A stretch of 64,000 nt of DNA from Pseudomonas fluorescens Q2-87 (GCF_000281895.1 NZ_CM001558.1:2794556-2858555), one strand, 5' to 3'; numbered from the stretch's first letter, positions 46,136 through 54,461 are shown. A program made the numbers and translations. Notes: generated by a model not told the origin, from the letters alone.

Positions 46136-46151
46136 CCCAAAGGAACCGCTG

Positions 46152-46850
46152 TTGAACGAACACACCTTGTCCATGCGCCTGGAGCGCGTGGCTGCGCACA
46201 TGCCGGCGGGCGCGCGGCTGGCCGACATCGGCTCGGATCACGCTTACCTGCCGGTGGCATTGGTGCGCCGAGGCGCTATCTCGGCGGCGGTGGCCGGTGA
46301 GGTGGCCTCGACGCCGTTTCACGCCGCCGAGCGCACTGTGAGCGAGAACGACCTGGACCAGCAGATCAGCGTGCGCCTGGCCGATGGCCTTGCGGCAATC
46401 GAGCCTGAGGATGGGGTCAACGTCATCAGCCTCTGCGGCATGGGCGGCGAGACGATCCGCGACATCCTCGACAACGGCAAGGCGCGGTTGAGCGGCCGGG
46501 AACGCCTGGTCCTGCAACCCAATGGCGGCGAGCAGCCGCTGCGCCAATGGCTCATGGAAAACGGCTACCGCATCCTCTGCGAGGAATTGCTGCGGGAAAA
46601 CCGCTTCTATTACGAAATCATCGTCGCCGAACGTGCCGGGCCGGTGGTAATGTACACCGACGAGGAGCTTTACTTCGGTCCGCTACAGATGCAGGCGCGC
46701 AATCCTGCATTCTTGGCAAAGTGGCAGCGCTTGCTGCGGCAGAAGCAAAAGACCCTCGCCAGCTTCGCCAAAGCACGGCAAGCCGTGCCCGAAGAGAAGT
46801 TGCAAGACATTACGCGTCAGGTCCGGTGGATTAGCCAACTGCTGGCTTGA
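46152..46850 (+). CDS. tRNA (adenine-N1)-methyltransferase, TrmK family
   Basis: The 232-residue Rossmann methyltransferase has SAM motif I LADIGSDHAYLPVALVRRG, VISLCGMGGETIRDIL, and the TrmK signature LQPNGGEQPLRQWLMENGY. TrmK methylates N1 of A22 in bacterial tRNAs. The likely start is TTG at 46152, eight bases after AAAGGA; the ATG at 46173 would drop seven residues. It is probably cotranscribed with gal but functionally unrelated. Confidence 0.85.
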   Translation: MNEHTLSMRLERVAAHMPAGARLADIGSDHAYLPVALVRRGAISAAVAGEVASTPFHAAERTVSENDLDQQISVRLADGLAAIEPEDGVNVISLCGMGGETIRDILDNGKARLSGRERLVLQPNGGEQPLRQWLMENGYRILCEELLRENRFYYEIIVAERAGPVVMYTDEELYFGPLQMQARNPAFLAKWQRLLRQKQKTLASFAKARQAVPEEKLQDITRQVRWISQLLA

Positions 46851-46864
46851 GCCCCCGGGTACCC

Positions 46865-47242
46865 TTATCGGCCTGCCACCGGGTAGTGCTTGATACGACA
46901 CGCGTAATCCTTGCCATCGCCCTTGCAAATGCCATCCAGGTACCGGTAATCCACTTTCACTGACTTTCCTTTCCCGGGCCATTGACGGCGCGGGAGGGTG
47001 GCTTGGTAATCGGCGGTTTCTGGAATGAAGCTGAGTGTTGTCCCTACCGTCGGGCATTCCACCGTAGAGGATTTCGGGCTGGCTTTGAGCACCTGCGCCT
47101 GGAGCTGCGGATAGGGTCGTTTCTGAACCTCGATGATGCGCAGTTCCATATGGCAGATTTGCCAAGTGGATGCCTGGACGGGCTCGCACAGCAGGGGGAG
47201 CGGCAGGGTAATCAGTCCGATGCAGGCTGCGCGAATGTTCAT
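46865..47242 (-). CDS. Secreted hypothetical protein
   Basis: The 125-residue protein has a signal peptide (AACIGLITLPLPLLCEPVQAS) and four cysteines in the mature part (ICHME, VECPT, GICKG, YACRI), suggesting two disulfides in the periplasm. No family is recognised. It converges with the methyltransferase gene, 14 bp between stops. Confidence 0.65.
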   Translation of the reverse strand: MNIRAACIGLITLPLPLLCEPVQASTWQICHMELRIIEVQKRPYPQLQAQVLKASPKSSTVECPTVGTTLSFIPETADYQATLPRRQWPGKGKSVKVDYRYLDGICKGDGKDYACRIKHYPVAGR

Positions 47243-47354
47243 GATTGCCCTGTTTGAGTACTGACGTTGGCGAATCATAGCCCGGTATTGTTGTGGTTGG
47301 CAGGGTAGTGGCACTATGCCTTTAATCTTGAAGGCCAATCCAAGGAAGTGACCC

Positions 47355-47996
47355 ATGTCCGGAATCCAAAATGTCGCGTCAGCATTTCGCGAATTCATGC
47401 AATCGTGGGAAGAGGACCGAAAATACCTGCCGTCATCCATCAGTGCCCTGGCTAATGGCTTCGAGGGCTGGTTGAAGTTCGAGTTTTATTTCTGGCTGAT
47501 CCACGCCCGTAAGCTTCGCGGTCCCGATCGCGAGCTGGCCGATGTTGGCGTCGAGTATAAAGTCGCGCTTGATCAGCGCTGGTCGCAGATGGACATCGGT
47601 ACCAAGCAGTGCGATCTGTGGATCCGCGACCAGGATGAAAAGCGCTTTCACTTCATCGAGCTCAAGACGCCTTTCGCCAATGCCAACCAGGGCAAGATGT
47701 TTGAAAGTGCGGCCAAGGATTATTGGTACATGACCCGATTGAAAGCTCAGGCGGAGAGAGTCGCCAGCGGCAGCGTGATTATCTTTGGCGTGAACTTCGG
47801 CAAGGAGCGTTGGGACGAGCATCTGCAGCGGATCGAGGGATACGCCGGCTATGTTGAACACTCAACCAAGGCCTCCGACACGGTGCCGGGCGTGGAGGGG
47901 CTGAGGTGGGCGGTTCTGACCATGCATTACCCCGAGTTGGGCGCCGGTGCCGAGGATTGCGCACCCGCATCTGCCCTGCGCAATCTCCCAGCCTGA
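47355..47996 (+). CDS. PD-(D/E)XK nuclease-like protein of unknown role
   Basis: The 213-residue cytoplasmic protein contains CDLWIRDQDEKRFHFIELKTPF (about residues 88-109), a beta-hairpin with Asp on the first strand and Glu-x-Lys on the second. This is the metal-binding core spacing of PD-(D/E)XK nucleases. An upstream Glu in an N-terminal helix (FEGWLKFEFYFWL) would complete the site. No methyltransferase, helicase or toxin-antitoxin partner is near. It may be an active nuclease or a degenerate relative; I do not recognise the family. Confidence 0.6.
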   Translation: MSGIQNVASAFREFMQSWEEDRKYLPSSISALANGFEGWLKFEFYFWLIHARKLRGPDRELADVGVEYKVALDQRWSQMDIGTKQCDLWIRDQDEKRFHFIELKTPFANANQGKMFESAAKDYWYMTRLKAQAERVASGSVIIFGVNFGKERWDEHLQRIEGYAGYVEHSTKASDTVPGVEGLRWAVLTMHYPELGAGAEDCAPASALRNLPA

Positions 47997-48008
47997 CACC
48001 GTGCTTGT

Positions 48009-48137
48009 GTGGCGAGGGAGCTTGCTCCCGCTGGGCTGCGTAGCAGTCCCCAACCGGCGCTTGGATCAACCTGAGCCACCGCGTGGCCAGGTTTTAGGGC
48101 CGCTTCGCGCCCCAGCGGGAGCAAGCTCCCTCGCCAC
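48009..48137. repeat. REPIN before the sulfur cluster
   Basis: GTGGCGAGGGAGCTTGCTCCCGC and its inverse flank GGGCTGCGTAGCAG / CGCTTCGCGCCCC arms. A decayed single copy (ACGGGGATGAATCCCCTTGCCAT) follows at about 48181-48206. Confidence 0.9.
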
Positions 48138-48213
48138 GGGGTTGTGTGGGGGGCGTGGTTTTTTGGGTGGACCGTGCGGCCCGACGGGGATGAATCCCCT
48201 TGCCATAGGGATT

Positions 48214-49458
48214 TTATCCTTGCTTCGAACCCCCGCCAATCTGCCAGACATAGGGCGGTTCCGTACCGTTGATTTCCCAGTCACCGATGATGCGTTCCTT
48301 GTAGATCAATGGGTTGTGCGAAGCCGCGGTGCGGGCGTTGCGCCAGTGGCGGTCGAGGGCCTTGCTGGTGCTGGTGGCCGACGCGCCGAGTGCGTTGAAC
48401 AGGTCGCTGGTGGCGCGTAGCACCAGGTCAGAGATGACCACCTGGGCTTGGGCTGACTCCAGTTCGGCGGCGATATTGGCGGTGTGCTCGGTCTCCGCGT
48501 TCTGGCTGAAACGGCTTTCGTAGGCGCGTTGGGCGGCGCTCGCAGCGTGCAGGGCGGTGGCTTGGGCAGCGTAGACCTGGGCCGACGCCTTGCCGATCAC
48601 TTGCTGCACCTGGACATCCTGGCTCACCTCGCTGGCATTGCCGGTGCTGAAGATCCGCGTGCGCTTGCGCACCTGATCGGTGAAGTCGTGGACGGCGGCG
48701 CGGCCGGCACCGGCCAGCACGGCGAGCAAGACCAGTTGATAGAACGCCGTCTGGTATTTGAAGCGGGTAGAGAAATCGATGAGGTTTTGCGCTTCGACCA
48801 CTGCGTTTTCGAATACCGAAGTACCGCTGCCGGTGGTGCGCTGGCCAAAACCATCCCAGTCGTCGCTCTGCTTGACGCCAGGCTGATGCACCCTGACGGC
48901 GGCAATCACGTCGGCGCCGTTGTCGTCGCGCTGGGCGTACAAGTCTATCCAGTCGGCGAAGATGCTGCCGGTGCTGTAGTACTTGGTGCCGTTGGCGACC
49001 CACTGATCACCATGACGGGAAATGCGCGTGCCGACCTCGCCGATTTTCACAGCGCCGATTTCAGTCCAGGCGTTGCCCACCAGGTCGCCATCGACGAAGC
49101 GCTTGAACCAGGTGTCTTGTGGGCTGGTGGCGTGGGCGTTGAGGCGGTCTTCGACAAAGGCGAAGTGGCCGCGCAGGGCTTGGGGCAGGTTGGAGTCGGC
49201 CTCGGCCAGTTCAATCAACAGTTGCAGCAATTGCGGCAACGAAGCCCCGGCACCACCGTACTCAAGTGGTACCCGGACGGCGCCAAACCCCGCGTCCTTC
49301 AGCCATTTCACCGCTTCGAACGGCAGGCTGCGCGTTTGTTCGCGCTCCAGCGCGCCGGCCTGGATGCGCGCGAAGATCGGCCGGAACCGTTCGGCCAAGG
49401 CCTCGTAGTCAGTGCCAATGGAAAGAGTCGGTGGCAGTTGTTGTTGCTGTGCGGTCAT
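48214..49458 (-). CDS. SfnB/DszC-like flavin-dependent oxidoreductase of sulfur acquisition
   Basis: The 414-residue acyl-CoA-dehydrogenase-fold protein has an N-terminal helical domain, the middle beta-domain with FVDGDLVGNAWTEIGAVKIG and GTKYYSTGSIFADWIDLYA, and a C-terminal helical bundle. Relatives such as SfnB, MsuC and DszC use reduced FMN and oxygen on organosulfur compounds instead of oxidising acyl-CoA. It contains only the initiator methionine and no cysteine, a strong sign of expression during sulfur starvation. It is divergent from the FMN reductase that could supply its flavin. The exact substrate is unknown. Confidence 0.85.
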   Translation of the reverse strand: MTAQQQQLPPTLSIGTDYEALAERFRPIFARIQAGALEREQTRSLPFEAVKWLKDAGFGAVRVPLEYGGAGASLPQLLQLLIELAEADSNLPQALRGHFAFVEDRLNAHATSPQDTWFKRFVDGDLVGNAWTEIGAVKIGEVGTRISRHGDQWVANGTKYYSTGSIFADWIDLYAQRDDNGADVIAAVRVHQPGVKQSDDWDGFGQRTTGSGTSVFENAVVEAQNLIDFSTRFKYQTAFYQLVLLAVLAGAGRAAVHDFTDQVRKRTRIFSTGNASEVSQDVQVQQVIGKASAQVYAAQATALHAASAAQRAYESRFSQNAETEHTANIAAELESAQAQVVISDLVLRATSDLFNALGASATSTSKALDRHWRNARTAASHNPLIYKERIIGDWEINGTEPPYVWQIGGGSKQG

Positions 49459-49524
49459 GGCGATGTTCCTTCTAATGAACGGCTGGGCGGGCAGGGGCGA
49501 AACCTGCCGGTGCCAGCGGTCATT

Positions 49525-49539
49525 GCACAGTCCATGCCC
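49525..49539 (-). promoter_or_regulatory. Possible sigma-54 promoter for the SfnB/DszC-like gene
   Basis: On the minus strand GGGCAT-GGACT-GTGCA keeps the invariant GG and GC ten bases apart, with three mismatches to TGGCAC-N5-TTGCW. A start near 49513 would give a 55-nt leader. Confidence 0.4.
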
Positions 49540-49594
49540 GAGGCCCAAAGCCCCGTAAAAGCGGGGCCTGCGCGGCATTCATCGGCCAATGGGC

Positions 49595-49717
49595 TGTCCC
49601 GCTGCGGGACAATTTGTCCGGCCACTGTGTGCCAGGCAACAGTTTGCTTCGTGGGTATCGGCGTGCGGGGTGTTGGCCCGCCAACAGTGGATCAGCAGCC
49701 TGTCTGTCGAGCGACAG
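49595..49717. promoter_or_regulatory. Two inverted repeats in the divergent sulfur control region
   Basis: TGTCCCG-CTG-CGGGACA (49595-49611) and CTGTCG-AG-CGACAG (49704-49717) share TGTC...GACA outer halves. They lie about 180 and 85 bp upstream of the plus-strand sigma-54 element, where enhancer-binding activators sit. An SfnR-type activator is the natural candidate. The remainder of the 379-bp gap shows no gene. Confidence 0.5.
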
Positions 49718-49771
49718 TATCCACATTCAACAACTTCTTATAACCCATTGAATATCAACGAAATATCCAAC

Positions 49772-49787
49772 TGGCACGGTTGCTGCT
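49772..49787 (+). promoter_or_regulatory. Sigma-54 promoter of the sfnG operon
   Basis: TGGCAC-GGTTG-CTGCT matches TGGCAC-N5-TTGCW with one mismatch. The GG and GC are correctly spaced. Transcription would start near 49798, 40 bp before the FMN reductase ATG. SfnG genes are known to depend on the sigma-54 activator SfnR. Confidence 0.75.
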
Positions 49788-49837
49788 CTATCCCTTGTGC
49801 AAACGCTGAAGTGGCGTCTTCCGGTGCGGGGTAAGTG

Positions 49838-50401
49838 ATGAGCAAGCAATTCAAAGTGGTCGCGGTATCAGGCAGCGTGCAGCAACCGTCGCGCACGCTG
49901 GTTCTGCTCACAGCCCTGGTGGAAAGGCTCGGGCAACAACTGCCGGTGCAGGTTCGATGGATCGAGCTGGCCAAGGTCGGCCCGCAGTTCGCCGGGGTGT
50001 TGCGTCGCGAAGCGTTGCCCGCGGCCGTGCAGGAGGATCTGCACGCGATTGAGACCGCCGATCTGCTGATCGCTGCAACGCCCGTTTACCGAGCCTCTTA
50101 CACCGGCCTGTTCAAGCACCTGTTCGATTTCGTTCATCACGAAGCCCTCAAGAACGTACCGGTGCTGTTGGCCGCGACCGGAGGCTCCGATCGCCACGCC
50201 TTGATCATCGACCATCAGCTGCGGCCGCTGTTCGGATTCTTCCAGGCCCTCAGTCTGCCGGTCGGGGTGTATGCCTCGGAAACCGATTTCACCGAATACC
50301 GGATCTCCAGCACGCAGGTGCTGGAGCGCATCGAGCGCGCCGTCGAGTCGGCGCTGCTGAGCCTCGTCCCGGATACCCGGCGCAACGTCAGCGCCGCCTG
50401 A
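49838..50401 (+). CDS. msuE: NAD(P)H-dependent FMN reductase (MsuE/SfnF type)
   Basis: The 187-residue flavodoxin-like reductase has the FMN phosphate loop VSGSVQQPSRTLVLL near the N-terminus, ATPVYRASYTGLFKHLFDFV and LLAATGGSDRHAL, as in MsuE/SfnF/SsuE. It supplies FMNH2 to SfnG, whose gene follows after 36 bp, and perhaps to the divergent oxidoreductase. It has only the initiator methionine and no cysteine. The choice between the names msuE and sfnF cannot be made from sequence alone. Confidence 0.88.
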   Translation: MSKQFKVVAVSGSVQQPSRTLVLLTALVERLGQQLPVQVRWIELAKVGPQFAGVLRREALPAAVQEDLHAIETADLLIAATPVYRASYTGLFKHLFDFVHHEALKNVPVLLAATGGSDRHALIIDHQLRPLFGFFQALSLPVGVYASETDFTEYRISSTQVLERIERAVESALLSLVPDTRRNVSAA

Positions 50402-50437
50402 CCCTTTTTCTTTCAACGAGCCGTGGAGTACATGCAT

Positions 50438-51532
50438 ATGAGCCAGGACATCAAATTTGCCTACTGGGTGCCCAACGTCAGTGGCGGGCTGGTGGTGAGC
50501 AAGATCAAGCAGCGCACCGACTGGGGGATCGATTACAACCGCAAGCTTGCGCAGATCGCCGAAGAGGCCGGCTTTGACTACGCCCTGACCCAAGTCCGTT
50601 TCACCGCCGGCTATGGCGCCGAATACCAGCATGAGTCCGTGGCGTTCAGCCACGCCTTGCTGGCTGCCACCACGCGCCTGAAAGTCATCGCAGCGGTGTT
50701 GCCCGGGCCGTGGACGCCGGCGGTGTTGGCCAAGCAGATCGCGACCATCGACCAACTGACCGCAGGCCGCGTGGCGATCAACGTCGTGTCGGGTTGGTTC
50801 AAGGGCGAGTTCACCGCCATTGGCGAACCATGGCTGGAGCACGATGAGCGCTATCGTCGTTCCGAAGAATTCATCACCGCCGTCAAGGGCATCTGGACCA
50901 CCGACAATTTCACCTTCCGCGGCGACTTCTACCGTTTCCATGACTACACCCTCAAGCCAAAACCGCTGCAGCAGCACCCGGAAATTTTCCAGGGTGGCAG
51001 CTCACGTGCAGCCCGGGACATGGCCGCACGGGTATCGGACTGGTATTTCACCAACGGCAACACCGTGGAAGGCGTCAAGGCGCAGATCGATGACATCCAG
51101 GCGAAAGCCGCGGCCAACAACCACAAGGTCAAGGTCGGCATCAACGCCTTTGTCATTGCTCGGGACACCGAAGAAGAAGCACGGTCGGTGCTGGCCCAGA
51201 TCATCGACCAGGCCGATCCCGAGGCCGTCAATGCCTTTGGCGATGCGGCGAAACAGGCCGGCAAATCCAGTCCGGAAGGCGAGGGCAACTGGGCCAAGTC
51301 CAGCTTCGAGGATCTGGTGCAGTACAACGACGGCTTCAAGACCAACCTGATCGGTACGCCGCAGCAGATCGCCGAACGCATCATTGCGCTCAAAGCCGTG
51401 GGCGTCGACCTGGTGCTCGCCGGCTTCCTGCACTTCCAGGAGGAAGTCGAGTATTTCGGCCGCAAGGTCTTGCCGCTGGTGCGTGAATTGGAACAGCGCA
51501 ACGCAACGGCGAAAACGGCGGCGGTCGCGTAG
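50438..51532 (+). CDS. sfnG: FMNH2-dependent dimethyl sulfone monooxygenase
   Basis: The 364-residue bacterial-luciferase-like protein begins KFAYWVPNVSGGLVVSKIKQRTDW, as in SfnG, and has VAINVVSGWFKGEF, HDERYRRSEEF and EIFQGGSSRAARDMAARVSDWYF. The known reaction cleaves dimethyl sulfone to methanesulfinate and formaldehyde with FMNH2 and O2, releasing sulfur for growth without sulfate. I chose ATG 50438 because GGAG lies nine bases before it; GTG 50423 and ATG 50432 are in frame. It has two methionines and no cysteine in the whole protein. Confidence 0.95.
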   Translation: MSQDIKFAYWVPNVSGGLVVSKIKQRTDWGIDYNRKLAQIAEEAGFDYALTQVRFTAGYGAEYQHESVAFSHALLAATTRLKVIAAVLPGPWTPAVLAKQIATIDQLTAGRVAINVVSGWFKGEFTAIGEPWLEHDERYRRSEEFITAVKGIWTTDNFTFRGDFYRFHDYTLKPKPLQQHPEIFQGGSSRAARDMAARVSDWYFTNGNTVEGVKAQIDDIQAKAAANNHKVKVGINAFVIARDTEEEARSVLAQIIDQADPEAVNAFGDAAKQAGKSSPEGEGNWAKSSFEDLVQYNDGFKTNLIGTPQQIAERIIALKAVGVDLVLAGFLHFQEEVEYFGRKVLPLVRELEQRNATAKTAAVA

Positions 51533-51546
51533 GCGCGGGAGGAAGC

Positions 51547-52707
51547 ATGGGCACGTTCACCGACACCCCCGACGAGGCTCCGGCCGGTCTGCCCCAGTGG
51601 CTGGTGCGACAGGCGCATCGGCACGGCACGGACATCGCGCTGCGCCATAAATACCTGGGCATCTGGCAAGTGCGGACCTGGCGGCAGGTGGCCGATGAGG
51701 TGCATCGCCTGGCAATCGCCTTGCAGGCTCGGGGTTTCTCAGTGGGCGCGACCTTGACCATCATCAGCCGGCCCAGGCCGCAAGCGCTGCTGGCGGCATT
51801 GGCCGCGCAGTGGCTTGGCGGTGCGGCGAGTCTGTTGGATCCGTTGCAACCTTCAAGCGAACAGGTGCCATTGCTCGCAGCGATCCAGCCGGAGTTCGTG
51901 CTGGTTGAAGGCGTGGAGCAAATGCATCGGTTGCGAGCAGCCGGGATATCGCCGCGAGTGATCACGTATCTCGACAAGCGCGGCTTGGCCGATTCGCTGC
52001 TGTTTGCTGGTGCGCAGCACTACCAAGGGTTGATAGCAGAACCGCCCGCCGATGAGCTGGCGGTGCCAGGACCGGCACAACATACGGCCTTCGTGTTTTA
52101 TCGCTGGGCTGCGCAGGCCATCGAGCAGCAACGCGTCAGCCACGGCGAGCTGTTGCAAGAAGGCCTGCGGTTGGTGGAGCGCGAAGGACTGGGGCGGCAG
52201 GAGGAGGCGTTGGCGGCGCGGGCTTTCGCGTCGGCCGGCCAGGCACGTTATCTGTTGGCGCCTTGGCTGATCGCCGGTTTTCGCCTGAATTTTCCAGAGA
52301 ACCTGGCAACTCGCGACCGCGATCGGCGCGAGCTGGGCCCGACGCTGGTGGCCGGAACACAGGAAACCTATGGGCGTTTGCACAAGCGGGCATTGGAGCG
52401 CTTGCCGGAGCCGGGCACGTTGTCACGTCGGTTGGTGGACTGGGGGTTGACGACGCATCCCGGGCCGTTGCAACGGTACCTGGGGGACTGGCTGGTGCGT
52501 CGACCGTTACGCGATGTGCTGGGATTTTCCCGTACCCGGGCGCCGCTGCTGGTCGGTGATGCCTTGCCGCCCGGGACCCAGGCGTTTTTTGAAGCCCTGG
52601 GCATCAAGGTGCGTCATTGGGGCGATTCAGCCCAGTGGGAAATACCGTCGAACGCTGTGAAGACAACCACCGATGACTGGGTCGAGTCCCAGTCGCAATT
52701 GGCCTGA
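51547..52707 (+). CDS. Truncated, active-site-less AMP-binding (acyl-CoA ligase-like) protein
   Basis: The 386-residue protein aligns by eye with the N-terminal half of long acyl-CoA ligases: LPQWLVRQAHRHGTDIALRHKYLGIWQVRTWRQVADEVHRLA, then NFPENLATRDRDRRELGPTLVAGTQETYGRLHKR. Where ligases have the ATP loop (YTSGTTGxPKG...LSH), this reads FYRWAAQAIEQQRVSHGEL at about residues 182-202, with no glycine or lysine of the motif. It ends where the YGxTE motif should come (ALGIKVRHWGDSAQWE), so the C-terminal domain is absent. The frame is clean, has a good Shine-Dalgarno (GGAGGAA), and contains two methionines and no cysteine like its sulfur-regulon neighbours. It is probably a non-catalytic binding or regulatory protein. 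Confidence 0.75.
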   Translation: MGTFTDTPDEAPAGLPQWLVRQAHRHGTDIALRHKYLGIWQVRTWRQVADEVHRLAIALQARGFSVGATLTIISRPRPQALLAALAAQWLGGAASLLDPLQPSSEQVPLLAAIQPEFVLVEGVEQMHRLRAAGISPRVITYLDKRGLADSLLFAGAQHYQGLIAEPPADELAVPGPAQHTAFVFYRWAAQAIEQQRVSHGELLQEGLRLVEREGLGRQEEALAARAFASAGQARYLLAPWLIAGFRLNFPENLATRDRDRRELGPTLVAGTQETYGRLHKRALERLPEPGTLSRRLVDWGLTTHPGPLQRYLGDWLVRRPLRDVLGFSRTRAPLLVGDALPPGTQAFFEALGIKVRHWGDSAQWEIPSNAVKTTTDDWVESQSQLA

Positions 52708-52720
52708 GAGGAGGCGACCC

Positions 52721-53503
52721 ATGACGCACACGGCCGCCACGCATTTGCTGGAGCTGGACAATATTTCGCTGTCGTTCAAAGGCGTCAAAGCGGTCACCGA
52801 CATCAGCTTTCGTGTCGCCACCGGAGAGATCTGTGCCTTGATCGGCCCTAACGGCGCCGGCAAGAGCTCGCTGCTGAATATCATCAGCGGCGTTTACCAG
52901 GCTCAGGACGGGCGCATCCGTTTCGACCGGGTCGAGCGTCGCCGGATGCGCGCCCACGATGTGGCGGTGCGTGGCATCGCCCGCACGTTCCAGAACATTG
53001 CCTTGTTCAAGGGCATGAGCGTGCTGGACAACGTGCTCACCGGACGCAATCTCAAGCGTCGCAGCACTTGGATCGAGCAGGCCCTGCGCATCGGTCGAGC
53101 CCGGGCCGAGGATGACGTCCAGCGCGAAGCGGCGGAACGGGTCATCGAGTTCCTGCACCTGGAGCCCTGGCGCGACGTGCTGGTCGGCAAGTTGCCCTAT
53201 GGCTTGCAGAAACGCGTGGAGCTGGCCCGGGCACTGGCGGCGGAGCCCAGGCTGCTGTTGCTGGACGAACCCATGGCTGGGATGAACGCCGATGAGAAGC
53301 AGCAGATGAGCCGCTTCATCGTCGATGTCAATCGTGAGCTGGGCACCACCGTGGTGTTGATCGAGCACGATATCGGCGTGGTCATGGGCATCAGCGACCA
53401 CGTGGTGGTGCTGGACTACGGTCGCAAGATCGGCGATGGCACGCCAGCAGAAGTACGGCAGAACCCCGAGGTCATTTCGGCCTACCTGGGCACTCGCCAC
53501 TGA
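52721..53503 (+). CDS. Branched-chain-amino-acid-type ABC transporter ATPase (LivG type)
   Basis: The 260-residue ATPase has Walker A GPNGAGKSS (about 40-48), Q-loop TFQNIALF, a signature LPYGLQKRVELARAL (in place of LSGGQ, as in LivG), Walker B LLLLDEPMAGM, and IEHDIGVVM. LivG/LivF transporters normally use two different ATPases. Only this one is encoded here, so it may form a homodimer or borrow a LivF. The start at 52721 has a strong GAGGAGG; it follows the ligase relic by 13 bp. Confidence 0.92.
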   Translation: MTHTAATHLLELDNISLSFKGVKAVTDISFRVATGEICALIGPNGAGKSSLLNIISGVYQAQDGRIRFDRVERRRMRAHDVAVRGIARTFQNIALFKGMSVLDNVLTGRNLKRRSTWIEQALRIGRARAEDDVQREAAERVIEFLHLEPWRDVLVGKLPYGLQKRVELARALAAEPRLLLLDEPMAGMNADEKQQMSRFIVDVNRELGTTVVLIEHDIGVVMGISDHVVVLDYGRKIGDGTPAEVRQNPEVISAYLGTRH

Positions 53504-53570
53504 TAGTTGATTTTCGGCGCTTTCCCGCCAGGGAGAGCAGGCAAGTTGCGCCCGCAGAACAGGAACAGGC

Positions 53571-54452
53571 ATGGAATTTTTCTTTGAAGTATTGATAGGC
53601 GGGTTGCTGGCGGGAGTGATGTACGCGTTGGTAGCCATCGGCTTTGTGCTGATCTACAAGGCCTCCGGCGTGTTCAATTTCGCCCAGGGCGCGATGGTGC
53701 TGTTCTCGGCACTGACCTTCGTCAGCCTGTTGGAGCGTGGCGTGCCGTTCTGGCTGGCGTTTCTCATCAGCCTGGCGGCCATGGTGCTGATCGCCGTGGC
53801 GGTGGAACGGGTGGTGCTGCGCCCGTTGGTCAATCGATCGCCCATCACGCTGTTCATGGCCACCCTCGGGCTTTCCTATGTCATCGAGGGGTTTGCCCAG
53901 GCGCTGTGGGGCGCCCAGGTGCATGGCCTGGAACTGGGCATCAGTGACGAGCCGCTGGAGCTGGGCGGGATGCTCTTGTCGCAGTTCGACATTTTTGCCG
54001 CGCTGACGGCGGCTTCCCTGGTGGTGCTGTTGTCCTGGCTGTTCAACAAGACCCGATTGGGCGTCTCGCTGCGTGCAGTGGCGGATGACCCCTTGGCGGC
54101 GTTGGCCGTGGGCATTCGCTTGCAGCGGGTGTGGGTAGTCGTGTGGTCGGTGGCGGGCTTCGTCGGGTTGGTCGCCGGCCTGCTCTGGGGGGCTCGCCTG
54201 GGCGTGCAGTTCTCGTTGTCGCTGGTGGTGCTCAAGGCCTTGCCGGTATTGATCATCGGCGGCTTCACCTCCATCAGCGGGGCGATTGTCGGCGGCTTGA
54301 TCATCGGCGCCTCGGAAAAACTGGCGGAGGTCTACCTGGGCCCCTACATCGGCAGCGGCATCGAAAATTGGTTTCCCTACGTGCTGGCGCTGTTGTTCCT
54401 GCTGGTGCGGCCGGCGGGACTGTTCGGCGAACGTGCCATTGAGCGAGTCTAG
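53571..54452 (+). CDS. HAAT-family ABC transporter permease (LivH type)
   Basis: The 293-residue permease has about eight membrane segments, beginning EVLIGGLLAGVMYALVAIGFVLIYKASGVFNFAQG, the LivH start signature. It has the characteristic LGVSLRAVADDPLAALAVGI coupling loop and GGFTSISGAIVGGLIIG. It pairs with the LivM-type permease 9 bp downstream. Confidence 0.92.
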   Translation: MEFFFEVLIGGLLAGVMYALVAIGFVLIYKASGVFNFAQGAMVLFSALTFVSLLERGVPFWLAFLISLAAMVLIAVAVERVVLRPLVNRSPITLFMATLGLSYVIEGFAQALWGAQVHGLELGISDEPLELGGMLLSQFDIFAALTAASLVVLLSWLFNKTRLGVSLRAVADDPLAALAVGIRLQRVWVVVWSVAGFVGLVAGLLWGARLGVQFSLSLVVLKALPVLIIGGFTSISGAIVGGLIIGASEKLAEVYLGPYIGSGIENWFPYVLALLFLLVRPAGLFGERAIERV

Positions 54453-54461
54453 GAGAGCGCC

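Noticed and set aside
49655..49671. GGCAACAGTTTGC as a sigma-54 promoter
   Set aside because: The GG and GC are nine rather than ten bases apart; the element at 49772 fits better.
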